Assembly (NCBI GenBank): GCA_021464525.1
Contig: JADRCO010000179.1
Span: 1-45,350, forward strand
Length of the DNA stretch: 45,350 nucleotides
DNA from: Rhizophagus sp. LPA8_4_AMF
Taxonomy: Eukaryota > Glomeromycota > Glomeromycetes > Glomerales > Glomeraceae
Direction: 5' to 3'
Shown here piece after piece: positions 34,901-45,350 of the stretch. The first letter of the stretch is position 1, and each line of letters starts with the position of its first letter. Under the pieces are notes generated by a model that saw only the letters and a list, made by a program, of their open reading frames with translations, searched no databases and had not been told where the DNA came from. The position numbers and the translations under genes are program-made.

Positions 34901-36089
34901 ATGGCTTGTAAAGAACTTGGTATTCCAACTGGAGTTATCACTGGAGAAAATGTTCGTAAATTGTTAAATTACGCTAGCGATAAAGGTTTTGCTATTCCAG
35001 CAGTGAATTGTACTTCTTCTTCAACAGTTAATGCAGCATTAGAAGCTGCTCGTGATATCAAAGCACCACTTATTATCCAACTTTCTCAAGGTGGTTCGGC
35101 TTATTATGCTGGTAAAGGTTTAAGTAACGACGGACAACGAGCTAGTATTATCGGAGCTGTCTCCGCTGCCCATCACATTAGACTTGTCGCAAAGGAGTAC
35201 GGGATGTAAGTTAGTAAAAAATTCTAATTCCTTTTATGAAATAGATAATCAAATTTATTTTATTTTATTTATTTATCATATATTTATTATTTTTTTTTTT
35301 TGATACGATCATAGCCCAGTTATCCTGCATTCTGATCATTGTGCCAAGAAACTTTTACCTTGGTTTGACGGAATGCTAGAAGCTGATGAAGAATATTTTA
35401 AAAAACATGGAGAACCACTTTTCAGTTCGCATATGTTGGATCTTTCGGAAGAACCGAAAGATGAGAATATCGCAATCTGTAAAAAATATCTTGAACGTAT
35501 GTCAAAAATCAACTTATTATTAGAAATGGAAATTGGTATTACAGGAGGAGAAGAAGATGGTGTTGATAATACGGGAGTTGATAATGCATCACTATATACA
35601 CAACCTGAAGACGTTTGGGATGTTTATCGTGAATTGAATCAAGTTTCTGATATGTTTACTATTGCTGCTGCATTTGGTAATGTTCATGGAGTTTATAAAC
35701 CTGGAAATGTTAAACTTTCCCCTCATTTACTTAAAAAGCATCAAGAGTATGTTAAAAAACAACTCGGCAGTAAATCTGATAAACCTATTTGGTTTGTTTT
35801 TCATGGTGGTAGCGGTTCTGTTAAAGATGAAATTAAAGAAGCTGTTAGTTATGGTGTTATCAAAATGAATGTTGATACTGATACTCAATGGGCTTATTGG
35901 GAAGGTATTAAAATTTATTATGAGAGTAAAAAAGGTTATCTCCAATCTCAAGTTGGCAATCCTGAAGGTGAAGATAAACCAAACAAAAAATATTATGATC
36001 CTCGTGTTTTTATTCGTGAAGCTGAAAAAACTATGGTTAAACGTGTTCAAGAAGCTTGTCGTGATTTAGGAAACGTTGAACGTTTGTGA
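34901..36089 (+). CDS. FBA1: Fructose-bisphosphate aldolase, class II (zinc-dependent)
   Basis: Two exons, 34901-35205 and 35315-36089, give 359 residues, exactly the usual size of yeast Fba1. The enzyme splits fructose-1,6-bisphosphate into dihydroxyacetone phosphate and glyceraldehyde-3-phosphate in glycolysis, and runs in reverse in gluconeogenesis, in the cytosol. The zinc ligands and catalytic residues are visible: LHSDHC (D109, H110), GNVHGVYKPGNV (H226) and FVFHGGSGS (H265). EMEIGITGGEEDGVDN carries the conserved acidic loop, and NVDTDTQWA lies in the phosphate-binding region. Codons are more uniform (GTT, ATT, AAA, GAA) than in its neighbours, as expected for a highly expressed gene. 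The single intron lies just before the HSDH motif. Confidence 0.97.
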
Positions 36090-37141
36090 TCATAAGGACC
36101 TTCAATATTTATTATGTCGAGAAGAAATATTTAATATAGTTTATATGTTCTTATTTTGATTAATTTGCTACTTTTCTTAAAAAATGAAAACTAATAAAAT
36201 TATTTGTCAATTTGAACTCTTTTTTTTATAAAAGTAAAAACTAAATATTATTTTTTAATATCCTTTTTTACTATAGAGGTACTTAATTTTGAGTTGGTGT
36301 TATTTAAGATATCTCGTGATCTAATGGTCATAAAAAAATAAAATTTAGTTAATTGAATTTGTCTCAATGAGACGAATTTAAAGTCATAAAATTATAATTT
36401 TTAAATTAACATTAACTGATATATCATCAAAAGGTGCTTATATGTGAAGGAGCTTAATTTAATACGGAATTTGGTACAAATTCTTAATTCAGGTTGATTT
36501 TCTTAATTTGCAATTCATATAAGAATCGGTAAAATACTAAGACGAATTACTAAATAGAATCCAAAATGTATAAAAAATTCATTAAACTATCTTCAATTTA
36601 AAGAGAAATTATATTAATTCAAAAAGGAAGATAAATGATATATTATTAACCATAATTACTAATTCTAATATTGCATATGAACGTTGGATTCCAAAATTGT
36701 GGAAATTATTATATGGATTACTAATAAAGATATAAAAATTTATATTTTTCTTTAATCTATTGGTATTGCATATAGATTATCATTATTAAGCACCTCTCAA
36801 ATATAAGCATTCCCTTAAACTTTTCAAAATTTTTTATGCAAAAGTTATATATATTACACTTAATTTTAATAAAATATGGTATAACAGATAATGTTTTACA
36901 TCAATAATTCAAAAGAATTTTTTTAATAAAATATTATAAATATAATAAAAGTTTCTAAAATCCATTTTATTAAATAAAAATTATTAAAAAAAAAAGTATT
37001 TAGTATTAAAAAAAAGCAATAAAATTATTGTTACTAGACTTTTCTTGCATATTATAATAGTGAAAATTTTATTATATTAAATAAAAAAAATAGATATTAA
37101 ATACAGTTAGTTAATAATCCCCTCTATAGTCACTCCCAGAT
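36090..37141. other. AT-rich region after aldolase, with repeat fragments
   Basis: About 1 kb. A palindromic motif (TTTGTCTCAATGAGACGAAT) lies at 36359-36378, and its variant TTCGTCTTAATGAGACAAAT lies at 40185-40204, marking a dispersed repeat family. A Tc1-type end-like sequence begins near 37104. No gene is seen. Confidence 0.45.
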
Positions 37142-37144
37142 ATA

Positions 37145-37447
37145 CCGTATTTTGCAGGCCACAGTACCCTCCCTATGCACAGTACTCCACATAAATTTTT
37201 TTTGGTTTTTTAAAGTACCCGGATATTTTGCATGGAGATATTTGACTTTTAACCTTCAAAATTTGTAAAATACCCAAGGTATAATACTAGGAACTGTAAT
37301 GTAAAATAAATGATGCAATATAAATTCCCGTACCCTTCCTAAACACAGTACCCATGCTGTATCCCTCCATGTAATATACTCCGGATATAGCCTTCAACCT
37401 CCTAAAATATGTATCATATCCTGGGTACTATGGCCTCCTTTATACGG
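37145..37447. mobile_element. 303-bp MITE flanked by TA
   Basis: The ends CCGTATTTTGCAGGCCACAG and (reverse complement of the right end) CCGTATAAAGGAGGCCATAG are imperfect inverted repeats that continue into AGTACCC on both sides. TA flanks each side (37143-37144 and 37448-37449), as for Tc1/mariner-type MITEs. The interior contains several more GTACCC/AGTACT motifs and no ORF. Related GTACCCTCC-type motifs recur near 44935-44970. Confidence 0.6.
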
Positions 37448-37601
37448 TAAGTACATCCTTTCTTATAAGCACATTTATATTGGACTAAGTTACTAATAAA
37501 TATATTAAAAAAAAACTTTCTTTAGTTATATTATATAGTATTTTTATAATTACCCCAATTTTTTCAGTTCCAAGTATATATAAAGTTAAAATTAAAAGCT
37601 G

Positions 37602-38703
37602 AAGTCAAAATATTTCTTTTTTTTTCAACTTGCTTATGGCTAGCTTGGATCTATGATCTGTAGGGTTTACCGACTAAATACCATCCTAACTGTAACCAAT
37701 ACCAACACTAACAACTGCCCCAAGTAGACCCTTATTATGTTAAATTTTTAGACCTATCCCAGACTTAAGGAAGTTTCTTCTTTTAGTGATCACACAAAGT
37801 TAAACCAGACTTCTATATTTTGAAACTCCATCCAGCTGTAATGACCATCTACTTGAAGATCATGGTGCAATGGATGACCATCTAGATACTCTTCCATAAC
37901 CCTATATTTAGCATGTAAGCTCACTTAAGGCTATAATAGCCTCACAATTTCTACACATCAGGACTACAGTCATATTATCCCCTAACAGTATGATAGGTGA
38001 ATCTGTATCAAATGACCATACTATCAAACTAGTAACTATCAGAACAGAAAACTTCAGAGAGTGCAGGATCATCTTATCAAAGGGTTAACCTACCCTAAGA
38101 ATCACCAACCAGCATGTTAAATTCACCAAGAAAATTGAATCTAGTCTCTAAACCTTATACATCATTTAGATCATGAACATAATGGTCAACCTAAACCTAA
38201 TAGAAGGTAAACTACCATAAAGACATTGCACCCATGACTATAACCATCTATAAGGGTCATCTAGCACCTAATGGATATCCCCAGTAGTTTTTTATGGAGT
38301 GACCACCAAGACAAGAACTTACCCAGCTAGTATGTGCAGTAACAGAAACCATCTATACCCTTATAGGTACCCCAGTAGTATCTATACAGAATGACCATCA
38401 GGACAGGATCCTACATACAGTGACTACCTGAACAGGATTGTGAACCTCCTAAAGGCGTTTGCAGGAATGGTAGAAAGACACCATGACTCTTTGTTAAAAT
38501 ATGCAGCCTAACTGTACATACTAATATATCATGATGCAGCCCAAACTACGCTAATCCCTAATATCTTCACGCTATTGGTTGTAGGCTTGTAGCATCTGCA
38601 GTATAATTCTTTTTGAAATTGAATCTGCGACCTCACCATAATCAGGCTTCATGAAGGATACTACACTAGGTGACTGTGATAGCTAGTCACAAGTCAAAAT
38701 ATT
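37602..38703 (-). mobile_element. Probable retroposed (SINE-like) element, tRNA-related head, minus orientation
   Basis: A block of distinctly higher GC (37640-38690) in very AT-rich DNA. It is flanked by a perfect 13-bp direct repeat AAGTCAAAATATT (37602-37614 and 38691-38703). Its left edge is a T-run (37617-37625), i.e. an A-tail if the element points to the minus strand. Near the right edge, the minus strand reads GAGGTCGCAGATTCAATTTC (about 38633-38614), close to the variable-loop/T-arm of a tRNA (GAGGTCGCGGGTTCGATTCC) apart from G-to-A and C-to-T changes. A 91-bp degenerate tandem repeat (CCCCAGTAGT at 38279 and 38370) lies in the body. At about 1.08 kb it is long for a SINE. The flanks are rich in similar A/T words, so the duplication could be partly fortuitous. 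Confidence 0.5.
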
Positions 38704-40135
38704 CTGGTTTTAAAATCTAAAGTAAAAATTAAAGTCAAAATTAGCCAAAATTATAGATGGTTCCATAATTGCTTTTTTTAATTTTAATTAGAATTTAGAA
38801 GCTGAAATTTGAAATGTCAAAATTGTTTTTTTAGTTTCCAAAATTAATTTATTTAATAGCCAAAATTTTGTTTAAGTTTTTTTGAATTCTTTAACTTAAA
38901 ATACATTAAATTATTTAATTATTTTATAATTATTTATATAAAAAATATTAAAAAATATTATAATAGCAAAATTGCTTGCCAAAATTATTTTTATGAAAAA
39001 TCAATTTATGGGCCATCTATAGCCAAAATTATATCATATTACATAATTTTAATAGTTGCAAAATAGTAAAATCTTCAAATCACAATAATTATGTCAATAT
39101 TAATGCTACAAATATGAAACACATACTAGAAAATAGAAACTGTTATGAGTTTGGAATGAAAAAAATTTTTAATTTTCACTATTTCACTTACCTTGTTTAT
39201 CAATGTATCACAAATTTATTTTATTTTGTTTACAAAATTTAAGTGACACGTATTTGATAATATCATAGAAGGGGATAGAGAAACTTACATGATTGATTTA
39301 TTTTACTCAATATATATACATATAATATTCTTCGCATTTACTTCAGACAATTATTTGAATCCTCTCAATAAGATAAATTTCTCTATTACAATAAAAGTTT
39401 TATATCAATTGATTAATTTTAAACTTATTTTACATAGAAATTTTTTAAAAAATTTATAGTCATATTCTAAATTTTAGCAAATTACATATAAATTTGAATG
39501 TTATATTCAATTTTAAGTAAATTTAATCAATTTTTAAAGAAACAAAAAGTGCTTAATTTGCCTATTTTATTTGTGAGTTTTATATGTAATATCTGAAGTT
39601 CTAAATTAATAGAATCAATTCAACTAGATTATTAATATTATAAAATAAAAAATTAAAGTAAGAAATTAAATCATATAACTGTAATATTGAATATTATGAA
39701 AATATAATTTTTAATTTTTAATTATTTAATTTATTAATATAAATATTAAATTAAATAGCAGTAGTATTTTGCAAATAATTTGATAGTATTGAATTAATTT
39801 TTAGATTTAATTTGATTTAATTTAATAATTTGTGATTTGTAAATTAAATCTGAATTACAAATTTTAATTTGATTTAAATTCAAATTGAATCAAATTGAAT
39901 TAAAATTAATTTTAAATCAAATCTAAATTAATATTGGCAAACTTTTTAGGGTAAAAATCTGTACAGATTTGCAATACAGTCAACTTTCTATATAGTTACA
40001 TATTTAAAACAATCAATTTTGGTGACTATAAAGTGATGTGACTATAAAAAATTTTATATATATATATAGATCATAATTCTGACCAAAAATTAACATAATT
40101 TTGATCAGAATTATACTTAAATACTTTATTGATTA
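38704..40135. other. AT-rich non-coding region with a Tc1/pogo-type end
   Basis: About 1.4 kb of extreme A/T. CAGTCAACTTTCTATATAGT at 39975-39994 resembles the element ends at 3739-3780 and about 37104. It is followed by GTGACTATAAAGTG-type words as in those copies. No coding sequence is seen. Confidence 0.45.
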
Positions 40136-40326
40136 TAACTTTGCCAATATTGATCGTAGTGAAATGATCTTACCACTATTTGATTCGTCTTAATGAGACA
40201 AATCTAATGATATAAAATACATCAAAATTCAATCACTAGATCAATTTTTGAAATTAAAAATTATTAAATAGTTTTTGAGTAATATAAACACTATCAATAT
40301 TAATTATAGAGAGATGATCTTACTAC
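40136..40326 (+). repeat. ~140-bp degenerate tandem repeat at the hAT left flank
   Basis: ATGATCTTACCACTA near 40167 recurs as ATGATCTTACTACTA near 40314. Upstream words also recur (CAATATTGATCGTAGTG and CAATATTAATTATAGAG), giving a period of about 147 bp. The hAT element begins inside the second copy. Confidence 0.6.
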
Positions 40327-40877
40327 TAAAGCTCCGCATGAGCCGGCTTGAGCTGAGCTAAGGTCTGGCTTGAGCTTGGCTCAAAAAATGTACTGAGTCA
40401 AGCTGAGCCGAGCCACAATTTCTTATAGCTCAGCTCGATATGAGCCAAGCTATAATAATTCTTAGCTCAAAACAAATGAGCTGAGCTGAGCTTTAATAAA
40501 TTTTGGCTCGAGTCAAGCTGAACTCGAGCTACTATTTGTTTTACTATCGTATAATTTGTATTTATAATTGACATAATTATATAGAATATTTTATTTATAT
40601 TTTATTTATTTATTTATTCAATTTTTATTTATTTATTGATTTAATTTAATTTAAATCTAATTTAATTAATAAATTATAATTACCAGCACATACGTGATAC
40701 ACATTTTTTCAACTTCATTTATTTGTTAATTAATTTCACTTCTGTCTGACCCTTTTCGTTATTCAGACTTCTATTATGAGCAATTATCAAGTTTACTATT
40801 TTACTTTATCATTAAGTTTTACCCCTCCCATCCTTCATACATAATTACCGCTTTAGAATGTCCAACAAGCAACTGAA

Positions 40878-41350
40878 ACCTAGTTATTCCCAGGTTCGTC
40901 TAGAGTTCAGCAACCTAAAGAAAATAGTAGAAACGTTAGTACGTTTCTTCTATATATAAAAAAATTTTACTTCCCAATTCCCGCCAACATATACTTGCAC
41001 ATATTCCAAGTCCAGACCTTCCAAATCTAAAAAAAAATCAAAATATTAGTAACGTTTCATTAAATAATTATAAAAAAAATTATTTTGATTACCTTCAAAC
41101 ATTAAAAGCTGGTCTGTCCCTACAAGAAAAGAAAAGAACGTTAGTTAACGTTCTTATAGTTCTTATATTGAAAAACCCTCCCTTTTCTCACATTACCTTA
41201 AGAAGCCGTATGCTGAAAGATTCGTTCCTACAAAAAAGAAAAGAACAGAACGTTAGTTAACATTCTTATACTAAAAGAATTATCAATACAACACCTCCCT
41301 CTGTAACTTACCATTTTATGAATTCCAAGTCCAGGAGCCATACCTAAAAA
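40878..41350 (-). repeat. Mini-exon/intron-like array inside the hAT element
   Basis: On the minus strand about five short segments begin after CTTTAG, TTTTAG or TTGTAG acceptors at about 41343, 41228, 41119, 41026 and 40914. Several are followed by GTAAG/GTAAT donors. Between them lie hairpins GAACGTTAACTAACGTTC (41153-41136), its near copy (41265-41248) and GAAACGTACTAACGTTTC (40947-40930). The last hairpin is identical to the one in the array at 1.2-2.3 kb. Shared words include CTGGACTTGGAAT (two units here; CAGGACTTGGATAT at about 1218), GGACAG after an acceptor (41119 here, 1210 there) and GACGAACCTGG. It lies between the left subterminal repeats and the transposase, in opposite orientation to the latter. 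Confidence 0.65.
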
Positions 41351-41972
41351 AAAATAAAAAATTTAACGGTATAATAAGACTGTTTGGACGAAAAAAAAGT
41401 TTTTTAAAAAAATAAAAAGAATACCGGTTTAAAACCCGTTTTAAAGTTTTTTTTAAAAAATAAAAATAAAATGAATAACGGTTTTATAATCTGGTTTTTT
41501 AATAAAAATTAATTATTGATCAGTAAATCGAATTGATAAGTCATACGTAATATTAATTTTGACTATCTGTGACTTAAAGTCGAAATTAATTTCGATCATT
41601 TCAACTATTTTGAAAGTCGAAATTAACCAAAGGAAAAAAATTCTTTTGTTTTACTTGACTAAAGATTTTATAAAAATGACTTTTTTTAACATTTAACTTT
41701 TTGTAAATAGATTATTAATTGATCGGTGTGAAAAGTAACTGTGCTAAACCAATTTTGATAGCTAAACCAATTTTAGCTAAGCCAATTTTATTAATTTACC
41801 AAGTCTTAATTATTTAAAAGTAGTTATCATCTGTATGGAAAAAAAATTCGAGTTGATAATTTCAGTTATCATCCATGCCAAATAATCCAACTTAAGTCAT
41901 TCTTTTACGTTTTGTTCTTTGTTCTTTTTTGACAGTTTTCTCTTAAGATAAAAAGATTTATATATCTGAATA

Positions 41973-44589
41973 ATGACTAACTCTTCTTCACCTATTCCTG
42001 TTCCCACTCCTATTGTTGAACTTGAAGAGGATACTAATTCTTCTTCAAGCAGCAAAAAATCCCTTGTTTATCAATTTTTTACTTATAAGTCTTCAAGATA
42101 TTATTGCAACTATTGTCCTAGTAAGAGTTTTTCAGACAAATCAACTTCTACATTATAGCGTCATGTGAATAAACACCACCCAAAAATTGTTGCTGAAACT
42201 CAAAAACAAGAGGAAAAAATTGGTAAAATGGATAAGTTCGTAATTTCTGATCAAAAAGAAAATGTAAGTTTAATATTTATTTTTAATACCATATTAAAGA
42301 TCCTTATTATTAGCATATCAATATAATTATATCATTTTTTTTAGTTTAGCCAAAAAGGATATAGAAAAAGATTGATTCATTGGGTAGTTAATAATGATCA
42401 ACCATTTAATGTGACTGAAAATAGGGAATTTCAAGACATGATGACATTTATTCGACCAGGTATGCACATTCTCTCTGCTGATACTGTACGACGAGATTTA
42501 GATGAAAACTTTAAAACTGCAAAAAATGTATTTAGACAACAACTGCAGGTCAATAACTAATGTTTATATGTAATGATTTTATATTATATTGGTATTAAAT
42601 CAATCCAAATCAAAACAATAGGAAGCACCCGGTCACTTATCTTTCACAGTGGACGCTTGGACCAGCATGAATCAAATTCCATTCCTTGGGATAAGTGTTC
42701 ACTAGATAAATGACAAATGGGAATTAAAATGTACTACATTGGATTTTTGTATTTTATCAGGATCCCATACTGGAGTAATTTATCACAAAGATTTTTAGAA
42801 GTCCTTCAAGAGTTTGGTATAACAACAAAAGTAAATGTTTAATTGTTTATTTACAATTTATATTTTTTTTTCATAATTAACTAATAACTATTTATTCTTT
42901 ATTGTATATAGACTTTAGCAATTGGATGTGATAATGCTTTCAACATGGATGTAATGCTAGAAAACATTTCGCAGTCTTTAAAATTACAAAATATAATATT
43001 TGATCCAAATAATCATCGCGTTTGATGTCTTGCGCATGTTATAAATTTAGGCGCAAAAAAATTAATAAATCATCTTTACGTGACTAATGAAATATCATAT
43101 GAAGATGAAAATACCTTTGAAGTATCCAAAGATAATGATGATAATTTGAAAGATGCTATATATAAGGTAACAAATATTATTGCAAAAATACCAATTTTAT
43201 AATTGCTAATTGTTTAATTTAATAAATTCAAAGCTTCGCAAGGTTATAGTAAAAATTAGAGCATCCTTACAGTACCAAGAAAAGCTTAAACAACAATGTA
43301 TCGCTGCTAATATTAAACCACTTGAACTTATCCCAGATGTGTCAACGTGATGGAATTTGACTGATGACATGATAACCCGTGCATTGGAATTAAAACAAGT
43401 AACATTAGTTTTATTATTTAAATTTTTTTAAAAATTATTAAATTTCTAATTAATAATTAATTATACAGCCTCTTCATAATACTGCATCAGCTGATAAAGA
43501 TTTAAGAAAGTATATACTTTCAGAAGAGGAATGGAATTGTATTTTAGAAGTACATGAGATATTGCAGGTTAATTATTTATTGATTAATAATATACATGAA
43601 AAATAATAAAAATATTTTCAAAAAATTAAATCTTTTTTTTATCTTTTTATTCAGTATTTTAAAAAGAGTACTAATTTTAGCACTGGACAGCAATATCCAA
43701 TATTGTCGTATAGTGTTCCTATATACAACTATTTGTTAGATAAGCTTGAAAATGAGTATGATAAAAAGGAAAGTGAAAAAGGTGAAGAGAATGAAGTTGT
43801 AGTAGCATTAAATAAATCAATTGAAAAAATAAAATGATATTATACGTTAACAGGTGCATTAGTTTATACAGTAGCAACAGGCAAGTTTATTATTATCATT
43901 ATGTCTAATTTTTATGATATTTAAATATTAAATTTATTTCTTATAATTTATTACTAAATAGTGATGGATCCTCGCCTTAAACTTCAATATTATAGGGATA
44001 ATAAATGGGAGGAATCCTTTATTCAAGAAGCTAAAAAACAAGTTGTTGAATTATGGAAGTTAATGTATAAAGTAAATAGTGCAAATAATGAAGAATCACA
44101 TGATGATGGTGATGAAATTTTTGGTCATATATTTAAGAAACGGAAATTAAATCATGATGAATTAAGTATATACTTGGATGAAAAAACAATTTCTGGAAAA
44201 ACAGATATTCTTGCATGGTGGAAGGTATATAAATAAAATTATTTATTATATTATTATTTTATATTATTAATATTATTGTATTAATTTTTTATAGGCGCAT
44301 GAAGTGGAGTACCTGAATTTGTCTAAAATGGCATGTGACTACTTATCTATTCCAGGTTAATATATATATCAAATAGTAAATTACCAATAAACTATTATAA
44401 ATTATTTTATTTATATAATTTATTATTTTTATAGCCACTAGTGCACCTGTAGAGCGAATTTTCTCAGGTGGTACCGATTTAGTTGTCCAAAAATGATGTA
44501 GTCTTAAAGATGAAACAATTCAAAAAGTAATGTGTCTTAAAGGATGGTGGAAATTGGATCTTGATGGAATAATTGTTATAAATGATTAA
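41973..44589 (+). pseudogene. hAT transposase (BED finger, RNase H-like, hATC), broken
   Basis: Ten segments with intact splice signals can be joined: about 41973-42262, 42345-42548, 42622-42830, 42912-43166, 43234-43398, 43469-43567, 43655-43880, 43962-44224, 44295-44355, 44435-44589. The N-terminus has a BED finger (YYCNYCPSKSF...HVNKHHP). The middle has LSFTVDAWTSMNQIPFLGIS and CLAHVINLGAKKLI. The end is the hATC dimerisation domain: LSKMACDYLSIP-ATSAPVERIFSGG, then KVMCLKGWW. Breaks: stops at 42156 (TAG), 42703 (TAG), 43023, 43348, 43835 and 44494 (TGA), and a one-base loss near 42770. The intron after 43880 starts with GC. The element cannot make its own transposase, but its ends are intact and could be moved in trans. 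Confidence 0.88.
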
Positions 44590-44918
44590 TATAAAAGCAA
44601 AATTATATCTATTATTAGTTTGACCATTAAATGTTAAATTTTAAATAATAAATAATAAAATAAATAACATTTTATATCAAATTTTAGTGATTTAAAATCA
44701 AGCCAGCTTAAGCTATTTAAGTTAGGCTTATTATTGACTTAAGCTTTTTTGAACTAACTTATTACTGGCTTGAGCTTTTTGAGCTGAACCTATTACCAGC
44801 TTGAGCTCTTTTCAAGCTGACTCGCGAGCTACTGAGCCAATTTAATTATGGCTCAGTTTAGCTCAGCTTGAAAAGCTCAAGCCAGCTTACAAGTCAGCTT
44901 GGCTCATGCGGAGCTTTA

Positions 44919-45350
44919 CCAAGGTTATTCCTCGTATAGTACCCTCTCCTCATATAGTATCCTCCAGATACTATTTAATCTAGGTTGGCATTTTTGAATA
45001 GTACTGGAAGTATTATATGCAGCGCTATATGGTATTTCATTGTTATTGTAACTATAATTGTTAATTCCTTTTTTTGAATTATTTACTAGATTAGCTATTA
45101 AAAATATAATAATTATAAAATTTTTTAATTTTTGATATAAGTAATCTTATTTTTCTTGTCAATAAAACAATTTTTTAATAAATAAATATATTCAATATTG
45201 TCTTTATAAATAAATTTTGGGAAAATTTATTTCTCACCCCGGGGTGAGATTGTTATTACTCACCCTCTATTTCACGTGACAACTATAAATTTTTGATTGG
45301 ATGATTTTTACAATTATGTCATCATCAGTTTTAATGTTTATTTGTTTATC
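44919..45350. other. Non-coding flank with repeat fragments
   Basis: It contains GTACCCTCTCC and ATCCTCCAGATACT words (44938-44970) like those of the MITE at 37.1-37.4 kb. A perfect 16-bp palindrome CTCACCCCGGGGTGAG lies at 45233-45248, followed by a further CTCACCC (45259-45265), possibly the end of another element continuing beyond the window. No gene is seen. Confidence 0.4.

Larger units (their letters stand above)
40327..44918 (+). mobile_element. hAT-superfamily DNA transposon, 4.6 kb, inactive
   Basis: Perfect 18-bp inverted ends: TAAAGCTCCGCATGAGCC (40327-40344) and its complement at 44901-44918. Inside each end lie about 200 bp crowded with GAGCTGAGCT, GAGCC and AAGCTC motifs (40345-40545 and 44695-44900), the subterminal sites typical of hAT elements. 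It encodes a BED-finger hAT transposase (pseudogene) on the plus strand and carries a mini-exon-like array on the minus strand. No 8-bp target duplication is visible: the flanks are CTTACTAC and CCAAGGTT. Confidence 0.9.

Noticed and set aside
37640-38690. Protein-coding gene in the GC-richer block
   Set aside because: One frame gives a short plausible peptide (SDYLNRIVNLLKAFAGMVER) near 38410, but stops bound it closely and no extended frame or splice model was found; retroposed DNA explains the block better.

Overview
The window looks like nuclear DNA of an arbuscular mycorrhizal fungus, most like Rhizophagus (Glomeromycotina). It is very AT-rich and its genes are cut by many short GT-AG introns (about 50-130 bp) with poly-T tracts. 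The protein set is eukaryotic and fungal: a Ufd1/AZUL protein, an O-GlcNAc transferase, an importin-11/Kap120, a carotenoid oxygenase, COG8, a CLASP and a 359-residue class II aldolase. The organism call is an inference from composition and gene content; no marker gene for the species is present.

Layout. Bases 1-3.8 kb are nested transposons: a decayed Tc1-like transposase split by a small inverted-repeat element, itself split by a 1.8-kb Mutator-like element flanked by a 9-bp duplication, which carries a tandem array of exon-and-intron-like units. Bases 4.3-36.1 kb are gene-dense: ufd1-like (-), OGT (-), importin-11 (+), carotenoid oxygenase (-), a serine-rich unknown (-), COG8 (+), CLASP (+), aldolase (+). 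The only clear mobile element inside this block is a 357-bp MITE near 7 kb. Bases 37-45.35 kb are again mobile DNA: a 303-bp MITE, a probable retroposed tRNA-related element, and a 4.6-kb hAT element with perfect 18-bp ends and a dead multi-exon transposase.

The host genes are mostly housekeeping (protein quality control, nuclear import, Golgi tethering, microtubule stabilisation, glycolysis) and do not form one pathway. OGT, the carotenoid oxygenase and the Ufd1/AZUL protein are the regulatory or metabolic ones.

The observations most worth a second look are: (1) a ~120-bp unit repeated about nine times at 1.2-2.3 kb that looks like mini-exon plus mini-intron, with the branch point (TACTAAC) in the loop of a hairpin whose stem shows compensatory changes, and a related array in opposite orientation inside the hAT element; (2) a U12-type AT-AC intron in the importin-11 gene, at a position that restores the family alignment; (3) three nested insertions whose junctions can be read to the base; (4) a hAT transposase whose premature stops can all be explained by transition mutations; (5) a CLASP with a ~240-residue E/Q/R helix and a degenerate tryptophan-acid repeat. 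Exon boundaries were worked out by hand from splice signals and reading phase; no RNA or database evidence was used.
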